Counted from the first letter of the stretch, positions 18,560 through 27,616 are shown. The stretch: 64,000 nucleotides of DNA from Bordetella flabilis (GCF_001676725.1 NZ_CP016172.1:682001-746000); one strand, 5' to 3'. Made by a program: numbers and translations. The notes: generated by a model not told the origin, from the letters alone.

Positions 18560-19099
18560 CTATTTGGAGTTTTTGATCACCCGGAATTCCGGCTGGACAA
18601 TGAAGCCATCCCGGTTCGGCATTTGCACTTTTGGCAGACTTTCCTTGTCGAGCTTGCCGTCCTTGAGCTGGATTCCGTTCATGCTTAGTAGATAGGCAGT
18701 GACGGCATAGGTGTCGTCAACCGAGAGGGACCCTGGCGCCTGGTAAGGCATCGCCCGGTGGATGTAATCGAACAGCGTCGTGGCATAAGGCCAGTAGCTG
18801 CCGATGGTCTTTATGGGTTCGGCTGAAGCCAGCGTTCCCTGTCCTCCGACGAGGCGATCCTTGATGCCGCCTTGGCCGTCCGGACCATGGCAAGCCGCGC
18901 AGTTATTGGCGTAGACGGATTTACCCTGCAGGACCGTTCCGCTTCCGTCCGGCAACCCTTTCCCATCGGGGCGGACGTCGATATCCCACAGTTTGATTTC
19001 CTCCGGCGTTGCCGGACGGCCGAATTCTTGGGCGAAAGCGGATGACGTGAAGGCGGCGACGATCGCCGCGCCCAGACAGAGGAATTTAAGCGAGGACAT
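18560..19099 (-). CDS. Exported c-type cytochrome, sulfite dehydrogenase subunit (SorB/SoxD-like)
   Basis: This 179-residue monohaem cytochrome c has a Sec signal peptide (residues 1-24, ending SSAFAQ), the haem site C67-A-A-C70-H71 in YANNCAACHGPDGQGG, and a possible distal methionine in AMPYQAPGSL. It overlaps the stop of the upstream SoxC-like gene by 14 bases, so translation is coupled. In SorAB and SoxCD systems such a cytochrome accepts electrons from the molybdenum subunit in the periplasm. GGGAGGG in front of the ATG at 19099 supports this start over the one at 19120. Confidence 0.9.
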   Translation of the reverse strand: MSSLKFLCLGAAIVAAFTSSAFAQEFGRPATPEEIKLWDIDVRPDGKGLPDGSGTVLQGKSVYANNCAACHGPDGQGGIKDRLVGGQGTLASAEPIKTIGSYWPYATTLFDYIHRAMPYQAPGSLSVDDTYAVTAYLLSMNGIQLKDGKLDKESLPKVQMPNRDGFIVQPEFRVIKNSK

Positions 19100-20372
19100 T
19101 GCGCACCCTCCCACTCGCATCGATGCTCCACGTTTGTTGAGCGTTATAGTGAAACAGCGCGTTGGTTCCTACTTTCGCGATAAATGATGCGCGGTCCGGC
19201 TGTACGTTGCCCTTCTCGTCTGTCGAGCGGCTGACGATCTTGGTGGCTTTGCCGTCCCATTCCCAATCCATCTGGAAGCGCGACTGTGATTTCGGCAATA
19301 CGGGAAGATTCAATTGCGCGGCCTTCCACGTCTTGCCGTCATCGACGCTGATCTCCACCTTCGTTATCTTGCCGTAGCCGCTCCAAGCCAAGCCTGTAAT
19401 GCGGTTGTATCCCTTCTTGATCTCCATCATGCCGGATGGGGAGGTAATCACGGAGTTGACTTCCTGCCTTAACTGGAATTGCATTGCCTTGCCGTTGGCC
19501 AGCAATTGCGTATATCGCGACGTCTCCCAGCGGGTCATCCACGGCTCATCGCCAAACTTCAGGCGACGAAGCCACTTGATGTTGAGATTCCCCTCGTATC
19601 CCGGAAGGACCAGGCGGATGGGGAACCCATGGGCCGGCCGGAGCGGCTCGCCATTCTGGCCATAGGCCACGATCGCCTCGCGCATGATCTCGTCCGTGAG
19701 CGGAATGCTGCGAGCGACTCCCGCGGCATCGCCCCCTTCCGCCAGCATCCAGGTGGACTTCCGGTCCTTTTTCACGAGGTCGATCAGATATCCGAGCGGA
19801 ACGCCCGTCCACTCGTTGGTGCTGATCAGCCCGTGCGTGTTCTGTACGGTCAGGTTCTCGTCCGCAGACTTCCAATTTTCCCAGCCGTTGCCCGTGCACT
19901 CGATGAACGCAATACGTGAAACCGCAGGCATCGCTTTCAGATCGTCGACCGAGAGAACGAGTTGCTTCTCGGCCATGCCATGAATAAGGAGCCGGTGCTT
20001 GGCGGGATCGAGATTGGGTACGCCTGCGTGGCTGCGCTCGTAGTGCAAGGCGGACGGTGTGATCGTACCCACCAGCTTTTGCAGGGGGGTCTTGGAGTTG
20101 ATCGCGAGGCTCGGATCGACGTTGCGCATCCCGGGTCCCGCCTCGGGAATACGGCTGATATCGACGTATTGCGATCGCTCACTGTGTCCAGACAGGGCAT
20201 CGCCCAGCACGCGAGGCGGCACATCCGCGAGCGTATCGGCGGAAGACGCGCGTGCAATCGCCGCGCCGGCCACCCCCGCCGATGCCGCCAGGAAGTTTCG
20301 CCGGGAAACGGCTTTCCGGTCCGATGGCGTTATCCCGTTATTGGCTTTCAGACTCAAAGCTTTCGAACTCAT
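19086..20372 (-). CDS. soxC: Sulfite dehydrogenase molybdopterin subunit (SoxC-like)
   Basis: This 428-residue protein of the sulfite oxidase family has a Tat signal (SRRNFLAASAGVAGAA, residues 23-38). The molybdenum-ligating cysteine lies in IECTGNGWENW (C159). GLISTNEWTGVPL and the GFPIRLVLPGYEGNLNIKWL region are the family's Moco-binding core. A C-terminal dimerisation domain (VEISVDDGKTWKAA) follows. It oxidises sulfite, or a Sox-bound sulfur species, to sulfate in the periplasm and passes electrons to the cytochrome encoded next. No soxXYZAB genes are in the window, so a stand-alone sulfite dehydrogenase is more likely than a full Sox system. Confidence 0.92.
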   Translation of the reverse strand: MSSKALSLKANNGITPSDRKAVSRRNFLAASAGVAGAAIARASSADTLADVPPRVLGDALSGHSERSQYVDISRIPEAGPGMRNVDPSLAINSKTPLQKLVGTITPSALHYERSHAGVPNLDPAKHRLLIHGMAEKQLVLSVDDLKAMPAVSRIAFIECTGNGWENWKSADENLTVQNTHGLISTNEWTGVPLGYLIDLVKKDRKSTWMLAEGGDAAGVARSIPLTDEIMREAIVAYGQNGEPLRPAHGFPIRLVLPGYEGNLNIKWLRRLKFGDEPWMTRWETSRYTQLLANGKAMQFQLRQEVNSVITSPSGMMEIKKGYNRITGLAWSGYGKITKVEISVDDGKTWKAAQLNLPVLPKSQSRFQMDWEWDGKATKIVSRSTDEKGNVQPDRASFIAKVGTNALFHYNAQQTWSIDASGRVRNVLA

Positions 20373-20423
20373 TGTTATCTCGTGTCTGGTTATCAGGCGC
20401 TGCCCGCTGGGCGGCGGTCCGGA

Positions 20424-20891
20424 TCACTTGGCGTCTGGCTTCTTGATCGCGTCGAAGACGATCTTCTCGGCGGGAGCCAGTTTTTCAGTCATTCCCGCGG
20501 GTAAACCATGTTTCCCTTCCAGGTCCTTCGATGGATTCAGCGTGACATAGGTCTTCCCATCGCCGTCTTCACGAACCAGGACGCGCAAAGGAAGTTCAAG
20601 GGCGAAATCGGGCGCCGCAACCATCAGCGGCGTTCCTCCCCTGGGATTGCCATAGATAAGTACGGTCGTGGGCGGCATGTCGAGCCCGACCGATTGCGCC
20701 GCCGCGCGATGGTCTATCGTCGTGAAAATGGTCAAACCCTTACCCTCAAGCGCTGTTCGCAGGCGGGAAAGCGTTTCGGGGAATGAATATGCACTCTGAA
20801 CTCTCATGGCTTGCTCCGCTACGGCTGCTTCGGTGACCAGTAAACCGCCCAACGTCAAGGCGATTGCCAACAGTTGCGAGATCCAACGCAC
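20424..20891 (-). CDS. Exported DUF302-domain protein
   Basis: This 155-residue protein starts with a signal peptide (WISQLLAIALTLGGLLVTEAAVA) followed by a DUF302 domain. The domain has TLSRLRTALEGKGLTIFTTIDHRAAA and the signature TTVLIYGNPRGGTPLM. GTG at 20891 is the start because AGGAGG (complement of 20897-20902) lies 5 bases upstream; the open frame extends further but without homology. It is the first gene of a unit with soxC and the cytochrome, 51 bases before soxC. DUF302 proteins occur near sulfur-oxidation genes. The biochemical role is unknown. Confidence 0.88.
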   Translation of the reverse strand: MRWISQLLAIALTLGGLLVTEAAVAEQAMRVQSAYSFPETLSRLRTALEGKGLTIFTTIDHRAAAQSVGLDMPPTTVLIYGNPRGGTPLMVAAPDFALELPLRVLVREDGDGKTYVTLNPSKDLEGKHGLPAGMTEKLAPAEKIVFDAIKKPDAK

Positions 20892-20896
20892 GACAC

Positions 20897-20902
20897 CCTC
20901 CT
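20897..20902 (-). promoter_or_regulatory. Shine-Dalgarno that fixes a GTG start
   Basis: The complement reads AGGAGG five bases before GTG at 20891. It decides the start of the DUF302 gene, where no ATG gives a signal peptide in the right place. Confidence 0.85.
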
Positions 20903-21305
20903 GCACCGCCCCAGGACCCGTAAGCGGCGTATCGAATTGATCAATGAATTTCGTCGACAAGATATAAGAGAGGCCCCCGATCGTGAAGGCCTTCAGTTTG
21001 AACTTGGTGTCCAATCCCCCGGACAATGCCAGGCGGCATGCCCGTATGCTGCCTGAGGGCCGCATGAAAATGGCCACCAATGGATGCCCGGTCGATTCAG
21101 CCACCGCGTGTCGGTGAAAAGGGAAAAGTCTCGCAAGGCGTGGGCGGCTACGGTCATGGGGATATTCTTGAGCTGAGCAGATCTATTCGCGAAACGTCTT
21201 AACTTCTATTGGAATGGCGCGGCGGCGTAGCGCTCGACATACTTTCCCGCTCGGCCGATACGCAAGGGGACCAACGATGTCCTAGTGTAAGAAGAAACTA
21301 CTCTC

Positions 21306-21327
21306 GATGTCGATATATATCGTCATC
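21306..21327. promoter_or_regulatory. 22-bp near-perfect palindrome
   Basis: GATG-T-CGATATATATCG-T-CATC is a palindrome with a perfect 12-bp core (CGATATATATCG) and one mismatched pair. It lies in AT-rich sequence about 415 bases upstream of the DUF302 start. It could bind a dimeric regulator; the regulator is not identifiable. Confidence 0.45.
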
Positions 21328-21629
21328 TTGACCCTATCAACCATCGACTGCCTGGACTCCTTAGAGGGCGATGGCGCCAACAACGAATCCCCGGATGGAA
21401 AACCCATTGGCCCAAAAGCGTCAGGCGGGCGGACCCGACGGTTATACAGCCCATACTTCTAGGCTTACCAGGAGTGAATATCAACTCCGCGGGCTGTGTG
21501 CGGTCCGCCGTGTCGAGCGCCACTAGATAGCCATAAATTCCTTCCTCAATCTGCCCGAGGGCACTTCAGGTGTGAGCAGCCAGCCTTCTCGCGGCTCTTC
21601 CCGTGAGACGGTTCAATGGAAAGGGCCGA

Positions 21630-22448
21630 TCAGCCACGCCAGCGGGCTTGCAGTTCCAGCACCTGGCGCTTCACGGCGATGAAGGCGCCCTGAGCCGGAT
21701 CGAAGTCCCAGCGTTCGACCGCACAGGAAGGAACTTCCCCAGGCGGCGCCACCTCGGCGTGTTCGATCACGTTCACGGAGTTTGGGATGCCGCCGCGCAC
21801 GCGGTCGGACACCGCCGTCCCGGCCTGCACGATCCAGGCGCGATGGCCTTGGAGCCCGGATAGGGCGACGACGTAGGGAAGATGGATATGCCCGCCCAGT
21901 ACCAGGTCCGCGCCCGCCGCCGCCCAGGCGGGCGCGGCGAACTCGCGTCCGATAAGCAGATTCCGGTTGTCTTCCTCCACGATCGCGCGCAAGGGCTGAT
22001 GCACGACCACGATACGCAACTGGCCTTTGCCGGCTTGCCGCAGCCGCGCGCACACGCGGTCCACCTGCGGCTGTGACACCTCGCCATTCTTGTGGCGGGC
22101 CGGACGCGTGGTATTGACGCCGATTACCAACAAGCCTTCGCTGCTGAAGACGGGCTCCAGCGTTACGCCCATTGCCCTCCTGTAGCCGCCATACGGATTG
22201 AACAACCGCGCGGCGATATTGAAGAGCGGGATGTCGTGATTGCCGGGTATGGCCAATACCGGGAATCCGAGATCAGAGACGAAACGCCGCGCGGCTTCGA
22301 ATTGCTCCACCCTTGCTCGCTGCGTGATATCGCCGGAAAGCACGACCAGCTCCGGCGATATCCGGTGCGCCAGCGCCAGGAGCGCCTGCACGACGCGCGG
22401 TTGCTCCGTCCCAAAATGCGTATCGGAGATATGCAGCACGCGGGTCAT
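21630..22448 (-). CDS. Calcineurin-like metallophosphoesterase
   Basis: This 272-residue metallophosphoesterase has all metal-binding motifs in order: ISDTHFG (D-x-H), LSGDITQRAR (G-D), PGNHDIP (G-N-H-D), VVVHQPL (H) and GGHIHLP (G-H-x-H). It hydrolyses a phosphomono- or diester with two metal ions; the IcC/CpdA (cyclic-nucleotide phosphodiesterase) group has the same layout. The start ATG at 22448 overlaps the stop of the lipid kinase gene by four bases (ATGA), so the two are translationally coupled and probably act in one lipid or nucleotide process. Confidence 0.92.
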   Translation of the reverse strand: MTRVLHISDTHFGTEQPRVVQALLALAHRISPELVVLSGDITQRARVEQFEAARRFVSDLGFPVLAIPGNHDIPLFNIAARLFNPYGGYRRAMGVTLEPVFSSEGLLVIGVNTTRPARHKNGEVSQPQVDRVCARLRQAGKGQLRIVVVHQPLRAIVEEDNRNLLIGREFAAPAWAAAGADLVLGGHIHLPYVVALSGLQGHRAWIVQAGTAVSDRVRGGIPNSVNVIEHAEVAPPGEVPSCAVERWDFDPAQGAFIAVKRQVLELQARWRG

Positions 22449-23440
22449 GAGCGATCCAGCCGGCTGGTGTCCCGCGGCACAAGCAATTGAAGGCGTTGCG
22501 GCGAGACGGAAAATGAGAGCGGACTGTGGGTCCAGAATATCTCGCCGTCCATGGCGACCTTGATACGCCGCCGGCCTCGCACACGCACGGTCAACGACTC
22601 GAAGCCGAAGCTGATGACATTCGACGCTTCGCCCAGCCGGCTCAACGCCCCCATGACCATGAGCCAGTACAAGGCGAGCGTACTCACCGGTTGCGCCGCC
22701 ATCGCGACCAGGCGGTTTTCCTCGAGATGCGCCACCTCGGGCAGACCCAGCTGCTCCAGCTGCAGCGCGTTGTTGCCTACGACGAGGGTTGGGGTGCGCA
22801 GCACCTTGCGCTCGCCATGCGAATTCAGTTCGAGCGACAGGTTCGTCGGGGTCCGCCACAACGTGACGATGGCCGAGATCAAGGCAACCCAGCGCCGCCG
22901 CCCTAATTTCTGCTTGTACGCTTCCCGGTCTTCCAGCAGTTGCGGATACAGCCCCAGGCTGGCATTCACCAGGAAGGGCCGGCCCTCCAGCAAACCGACC
23001 TGCACCGGTTCGATACGGGCGTCCAACAGGCTGGCTACCGCTTCTTCGGTCTCGCGCGCGATCCCGTAGGTACGGCCGAAGTAGTTGAAAGTCCCGCGCG
23101 GCAGGATGCCGAATGGCAAGCCGCTGGGAAGCACGGCGGCCGCCACCGCGTTCAAGGTGCCGTCGCCGCCCGCGGCGACGATCACACCGCCGGCTTCACG
23201 CGCAAGCTTCACCGCGTGTTCGGCGATTTGCGGCAGCCTGGACGGCTCGTCCACCGCCAGGAAGGTATGCGTCCTGCCCGCCTGGGTCAGCAATGCTTCG
23301 ATCTGTTCGCGCGTACGCGCCGAATCGTCATTACCGGATCCGCTGTTGAAGACGATGAAAAACGGCTCGTGGCCGGAAAGCGTGACGGAGGAAGTCGGGG
23401 TATCGGTCACTGTATTGAAATGGGCGGTCGGGTCGCTCAT
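22445..23440 (-). CDS. Diacylglycerol kinase-family lipid kinase
   Basis: This 331-residue soluble lipid kinase of the DagK/YegS/LCB5 family has the nucleotide-binding N-terminus FIVFNSGSGND, the active-site motif VAAGGDGTLNAVA (about residues 88-100), and GILPRGTFNYFGRTYGI. The C-terminal beta domain (MDGEIFW) follows. It phosphorylates a lipid such as diacylglycerol, phosphatidylglycerol or a sphingoid base at the membrane face. It is the first gene of the pair with the metallophosphoesterase. The N-terminal 20 residues are threonine-rich and not conserved. Confidence 0.92.
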   Translation of the reverse strand: MSDPTAHFNTVTDTPTSSVTLSGHEPFFIVFNSGSGNDDSARTREQIEALLTQAGRTHTFLAVDEPSRLPQIAEHAVKLAREAGGVIVAAGGDGTLNAVAAAVLPSGLPFGILPRGTFNYFGRTYGIARETEEAVASLLDARIEPVQVGLLEGRPFLVNASLGLYPQLLEDREAYKQKLGRRRWVALISAIVTLWRTPTNLSLELNSHGERKVLRTPTLVVGNNALQLEQLGLPEVAHLEENRLVAMAAQPVSTLALYWLMVMGALSRLGEASNVISFGFESLTVRVRGRRRIKVAMDGEIFWTHSPLSFSVSPQRLQLLVPRDTSRLDRS

Positions 23441-23598
23441 GAATGGATTCCGAATGGGCGATCAGCTTGCTTTAAGCAAGCAATATACCCACGCGGAGCG
23501 CCTCAGCGTCCGGTACGGGTCGGATCCGCGGCGACACCGCTTCCACGGCGCACGCCCTCGCACCGGATCAGTGGGTCAGCCGGTCCCCGCTCACACTC

Positions 23599-25239
23599 TC
23601 ATGGAAGCTGCCCTGCCGCCTGCGCGCGCAGCACGTACTTCTGGATCTTTCCGGTGGCCGTCTTGGGGAGTTCGCCGAAGACGACGGTGCGCGGTACCTT
23701 GAAGTGCGCCAGGTTCGCGCGGCAGAACTCGATGATGGACTCGGCCTCCACGTTGCGGCCCTCCTTCAGCGTGACAAAGGCGCAGGGCGTTTCGCCCCAC
23801 ACCGCATCGGGCCGCGCCACCACCGCCGCCTCCAGCACGTCCGGGTGCCGGTAGAGCACGCTTTCCACTTCGACGGTCGAGATATTCTCGCCGCCGGAAA
23901 TCACGATGTCCTTGGCCCGGTCCTTGATCTCGATGTAGCCGTCGGGATGCACGACGCCCAGGTCTCCAGTGTGGAACCAGCCGCCTTCAAAGGCGCGCGC
24001 GGTGGCGTCGGGATTGTGCAGGTAGCCCTTCATCACGGTATTGCCGCGAATGAGGATCTCGCCCAGGGTGGTGGCGTCGGGCGGCACCGGCCGCATGCCG
24101 GGATCGACGACCTGCACGGCTTCCACATTCAGCTTGCGCACGCCGATGCGCGATTTCAGCGCCGCCTGTTCCCGCAGCGGCAGCTCATTCCATTCGTCGT
24201 GCCACGCACAGGCGATGGACGGCCCATAGGTTTCCGTCAAGCCATAAAGATGCGTCACCTCCATGCCCAGGTCCTGCATGGCTTCGATGATGGCCGCGGG
24301 CGGCGCGGCGCCGCCGGTCATGACCTTGACGGGGTGGGCCGCGCGCCGGCGCACGCCCTTGGGAGCATTGACGAGCATGTTCAGCACGACGGGCGCCGCG
24401 CAAAAATAGCCGGCGCCGTGGCTTTCGATGGCCTGGAAGATGACGGCCGGCTCGACGCGCCGCAGGCACACATTGGTGCCGGCCAGCGCCGCCATGGTCC
24501 ACGGGAAGCACCAGCCGTTGCAATGGAACATTGGCAAGGTCCACAGGTAAACGGTGTGCGGCGGCATGCCGCAGGCCAGCACGTTGCCGGTGGCATTCAG
24601 GTAGGCGCCCCGGTGGTGGTAGACCACACCCTTCGGATCGCCGGTGGTGCCCGATGTGTAGTTGACGCAGATCGATTGCCATTCGTCGGCCGGCGGCTCC
24701 CACGGCGCTGCAGGGTCTTGCGCGGCCAGCCAGGATTCATAGTCGGTTTCCCCGACGGTCCCGTGGGGGCCGGGATAGACCGTGTCTTCGATACGGACGG
24801 CGCGCGGCGGCTCGGGCAGGCGCGCCAGTACCTCGGCGGCGAGCGCGGCGTATTCGCTGTCGAACAGCAGCACCCGCGCCCGGCTGTGTTGCAGGATAAA
24901 GACCAGGGTGGCCGCATCGAGCCGCGTATTCAGCGCGTTAAGCACGGCGCCCGCCATGGGTATGCCGAAGTGCGCCTCGTACAGCGCGGGGGTGTTCGGC
25001 GCCAGGACGGCCACCACATCGCCCGCGGTTACATCCCAGGCGCGCAGCGCTGCGGCCAGCTGCCCGCAGCGCGCCGCCGTCTCGGCCCAGGTCTGGCGCA
25101 GCTCGCCATGGATGAGGGCGACGCGATCGGGATACACCGAGGCCGACCATGAAAGAAAACCCAGCGGCGTCAGGGCGACATGGTTGGCGGCATTGGGTGC
25201 CAAGCCGGCATCGCCGCGCGGCAGGTGCGCTTTGTCCAT
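23599..25239 (-). CDS. AMP-forming acyl-CoA synthetase (LvaE/DmdB-like)
   Basis: This 546-residue adenylate-forming enzyme has the P-loop-like NYTSGTTGDPKGVVYHHRG (residues 192-210), LYGLTETYGPS, GWFHTGDLGVVHPDGYIEIKDRAKD, and the C-terminal catalytic lysine region LPKTATGKIQKYVL. It activates a carboxylic acid to its CoA thioester using ATP. The subgroup includes short- and medium-chain ligases such as DmdB and LvaE. GGAGGA precedes the ATG at 25239. It is the last gene of the twelve-gene operon, 48 bases after the APH-like kinase, and probably performs the entry activation of that pathway. Confidence 0.93.
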   Translation of the reverse strand: MDKAHLPRGDAGLAPNAANHVALTPLGFLSWSASVYPDRVALIHGELRQTWAETAARCGQLAAALRAWDVTAGDVVAVLAPNTPALYEAHFGIPMAGAVLNALNTRLDAATLVFILQHSRARVLLFDSEYAALAAEVLARLPEPPRAVRIEDTVYPGPHGTVGETDYESWLAAQDPAAPWEPPADEWQSICVNYTSGTTGDPKGVVYHHRGAYLNATGNVLACGMPPHTVYLWTLPMFHCNGWCFPWTMAALAGTNVCLRRVEPAVIFQAIESHGAGYFCAAPVVLNMLVNAPKGVRRRAAHPVKVMTGGAAPPAAIIEAMQDLGMEVTHLYGLTETYGPSIACAWHDEWNELPLREQAALKSRIGVRKLNVEAVQVVDPGMRPVPPDATTLGEILIRGNTVMKGYLHNPDATARAFEGGWFHTGDLGVVHPDGYIEIKDRAKDIVISGGENISTVEVESVLYRHPDVLEAAVVARPDAVWGETPCAFVTLKEGRNVEAESIIEFCRANLAHFKVPRTVVFGELPKTATGKIQKYVLRAQAAGQLP

Positions 25240-25287
25240 TGTTCGTCCTCCGGTGCGGTTGCAGGGTGATGGTTGTTGCGCGGAATT

Positions 25288-26349
25288 TCAGCCGCGCAGT
25301 GCGGGGTCCAGTCTTTGCGCGGCCTGCACGCCCAGCTGCGCCAGCGGCGCCACGCGCGCGCCCATTTCCGCGGCATCGGCGCCGGCGGCGTTGCCGGCCT
25401 GCGCGCGCGCATAAATGCCCTGGAGAATGGCAGCGATGCGAAAGAAGCTGTAGGCCAGGTACACGTCCCAATCGCGCGGCGGCTCGATGCCGCGCGCGGC
25501 GCAGTAGCCGGCGACCACCTGTTCTTCGCTGGGAATGCCCAGCGCTGGCAGGTCGAGTCCGGCAATGCCGCGCCACAGGCTGGGCGGAATGCGCCAGCAC
25601 ATGCAGTAGTAAGCCAGGTCCGCCAGCGGATGGCCCAGGGTCGAAAGCTCCCAGTCCAGCAGCGCGGCAGCCTGTGTGCCGTGCGCGTGGAAAACCAGGT
25701 TATCGATGCGGAAATCGCCGTGCACCAGGCAGGTCTGGTCGTCGCGCGGCAGGTTGCGCGGCAGCCAGTCCATCAGCGTTTCCATGGCGGGAATGGATGC
25801 GGTCTGCGTGTCGCGGTACTGGCGGCTCCAGCGCGATACCTGCCGGCCCAGGTAGTCGCCCGGCTTGCCGTAGTCCTGCAGGCCCGCGGCAACATAGTCG
25901 ACCTGGTGCAGTGCCGCCAGCACGCGCGTGCTTTCGTTGTACAGGGCCGCGCGTTCAGCGGGTTGCAGGCCTGGTAGCGCGGGGTCGATGAAGACCCGGC
26001 CAGCCGCGTACGACATCAGGTAGAAGGGCGTGCCGATAATGCCGTGGTCGGCGCAGTAGTGAAAGACCTGGGGCACGGGCACCGGCGTATCGCGCAGCGC
26101 GTGGATGACACGGTATTCGCGGTCCACCGCGTGCGCGGAGGGCAACAGCTTGCCTGGCGGCTGCTTGCGCAGCACGCGCTGCGCCGCGCCATCATCGAGC
26201 AGGTAAGTGGGGTTGGACTGTCCGCCCGACAGCGGTTCCGCGCGCAGGCCCGCAGCTTGCATCAGGCCATTGCGTTGCAGATAGGCGGCCAGGGCGGTAA
26301 GCCATTCCGTCTGTCCGGCGGCTCGTGACGAGTTCGATTCCGGCGCCAT
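25288..26349 (-). CDS. APH-family phosphotransferase (LvaA/ACAD10-11 kinase-like)
   Basis: This 353-residue kinase has a protein-kinase-like fold. Visible elements are the Gly-rich LSGGQSNPTYLL (residues 40-51), probable lysine K62 in VLRKQPPG, the Brenner motif H210-G-D-F-R-I-D-N, and the metal aspartate D232 in LLDWELSTLGHPLADLAY. This subgroup pairs with acyl-CoA dehydrogenases, as in LvaA of Pseudomonas putida and the N-terminal half of mammalian ACAD10/11, which phosphorylate 4-hydroxyacyl-CoA. It sits 14 bases after the acyl-CoA dehydrogenase gene. I infer the same chemistry here; aminoglycoside resistance is unlikely. Confidence 0.88.
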   Translation of the reverse strand: MAPESNSSRAAGQTEWLTALAAYLQRNGLMQAAGLRAEPLSGGQSNPTYLLDDGAAQRVLRKQPPGKLLPSAHAVDREYRVIHALRDTPVPVPQVFHYCADHGIIGTPFYLMSYAAGRVFIDPALPGLQPAERAALYNESTRVLAALHQVDYVAAGLQDYGKPGDYLGRQVSRWSRQYRDTQTASIPAMETLMDWLPRNLPRDDQTCLVHGDFRIDNLVFHAHGTQAAALLDWELSTLGHPLADLAYYCMCWRIPPSLWRGIAGLDLPALGIPSEEQVVAGYCAARGIEPPRDWDVYLAYSFFRIAAILQGIYARAQAGNAAGADAAEMGARVAPLAQLGVQAAQRLDPALRG

Positions 26350-26363
26350 GGATTCTCCTGTTA

Positions 26364-27605
26364 TCACGCCCGCGATTGCGGAATGATCGGCTTGAAGGGC
26401 GCATCGTGCGCATCCCAGCGCCAGAATCCATCGCCTTCCTCGATCAGGTAGCGCGCCAGGACCATCTTGTGCACCTCCGAGGCGCCGTCCACCAGGCGGG
26501 CCTGGCGCGCGTAGCGGTAGATCCATTCCAGCGGCGTGTCCTTGGAGTACCCGCGCGCGCCATTCAGCTGCAAGGCCGTATCCACGACCTTGTGAAGGGT
26601 CTCCGACACCACCACCTTCGCCATGGAGATTTCCTTGCGGGCATAGTCGCCCTGGTCCAGGCGGGCGGCTGCGCGCATGGTCAGCAGGCGCCCGATCTCG
26701 ATCTGCATGGCGGCCTCGCCCAGCAGCCATTGCACGCCTTCCCGCTCGGCCAGGCGCTGGCCGAAACTGCTGCGCTTGTTCACGTACTCCACCGCGATCT
26801 GCATGGCGCGGCGGGCCAGGCCCAGCCAGCGCATGCAATGGGTCAGGCGCGCGGGGCCGAGGCGGATCTGCGTCAGCTTCAGGCCGTCGCCCACGTTCAT
26901 CAGCCGGTTTTCGTCCGGGATCTCCAGCCCGTCGAAGACCAGTTCGCAGTGGCCCCCGTGTTCCTCGGGGCCCATGATGGGGATGCGCCGCTCGATGCGC
27001 CAGCCCGGCTGCGACGCATCGAACATGAACGCGGTAAGCCCCTTGCGGGCGTCATCCGAGGTGCGCGCCATCAGGATGAAGTGCTGCGCCACGCCAGCGC
27101 CGGTTATGAACCATTTGCGTCCGTTCACGCTCCAGCTGTCGCCCCGTTTCGTGGCGGTGGTCAGCATCATCGAGGGGTCGGAGCCGCTGCCGGGATGCGG
27201 CTCGGTCATGGCAAAGGACGAGCGTACCTTGCCATCGATGATCGGTTGAAGCCAGCGGTCCTGCTGGGCAGGCGTGGCCACCTGCGCCAGCACCCGCATA
27301 TTGCCGTCGTCCGGCGCCGCGGCATTGAAGGCGACCGGCCCGAAAATAGAGCGGTTCATTTCTTCGTAGCAGGCGGCTAGCCCCGTCATGGGCAGTCCGA
27401 GCCCGCCGCGTTCACGCGGCATCTGCAGCGCCCACAGCCCGGCCTCCTTGACCCGCGCGCGAACGCGCTGCAGCGCCGGCTCGGCAATGTTTTCATGTTC
27501 GTCGTAGTTGGCGCGGTCGGCTTCCAGCGGGATGAGGACCGTGTCGACGAAGTCGCGCACGCGGGCGCGATAGCTTTCAATCTCGGGAGGCAGAGAGAAA
27601 TCCAT
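26364..27605 (-). CDS. Acyl-CoA dehydrogenase (ACAD10/11, LvaC-like)
   Basis: This 413-residue flavoprotein has the three ACAD segments: an N-terminal helical part, the FAD/substrate segment (SSFAMTEPHPGSGSDPSM and WSVNGRKWFITGAG), and a C-terminal four-helix part (SSFGQRLAEREGVQWLLGE, QLNGARGYSKDTPLEWIYR, RLVDGASEVHKMVLARYL). The DTPLE and VDGASEVH endings are those of the ACAD10/11 subgroup, which works with an APH-like kinase; the kinase gene follows immediately. It dehydrogenates an acyl-CoA or eliminates phosphate from a 4-phosphoacyl-CoA. The ATG at 27605 starts the family N-terminus MDFSLPPEIE. Confidence 0.93.
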   Translation of the reverse strand: MDFSLPPEIESYRARVRDFVDTVLIPLEADRANYDEHENIAEPALQRVRARVKEAGLWALQMPRERGGLGLPMTGLAACYEEMNRSIFGPVAFNAAAPDDGNMRVLAQVATPAQQDRWLQPIIDGKVRSSFAMTEPHPGSGSDPSMMLTTATKRGDSWSVNGRKWFITGAGVAQHFILMARTSDDARKGLTAFMFDASQPGWRIERRIPIMGPEEHGGHCELVFDGLEIPDENRLMNVGDGLKLTQIRLGPARLTHCMRWLGLARRAMQIAVEYVNKRSSFGQRLAEREGVQWLLGEAAMQIEIGRLLTMRAAARLDQGDYARKEISMAKVVVSETLHKVVDTALQLNGARGYSKDTPLEWIYRYARQARLVDGASEVHKMVLARYLIEEGDGFWRWDAHDAPFKPIIPQSRA

Positions 27606-27616
27606 GTTCGTTTTCC

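Larger units (their letters stand above)
20892..21629. other. Long intergenic region
   Basis: These 738 bases lie between the start of the DUF302 gene and the stop of the phosphoesterase gene. The promoter of the sulfite dehydrogenase unit should be here. I recognise no gene; the only marked structure is a near-perfect palindrome at 21306-21327. Confidence 0.5.

Noticed and set aside
23704..25152. Open frame of 482 codons opposite the AMP-forming acyl-CoA ligase
   Set aside because: His/Gly/Arg-rich antisense product without domain signature; the other strand has full family motifs.
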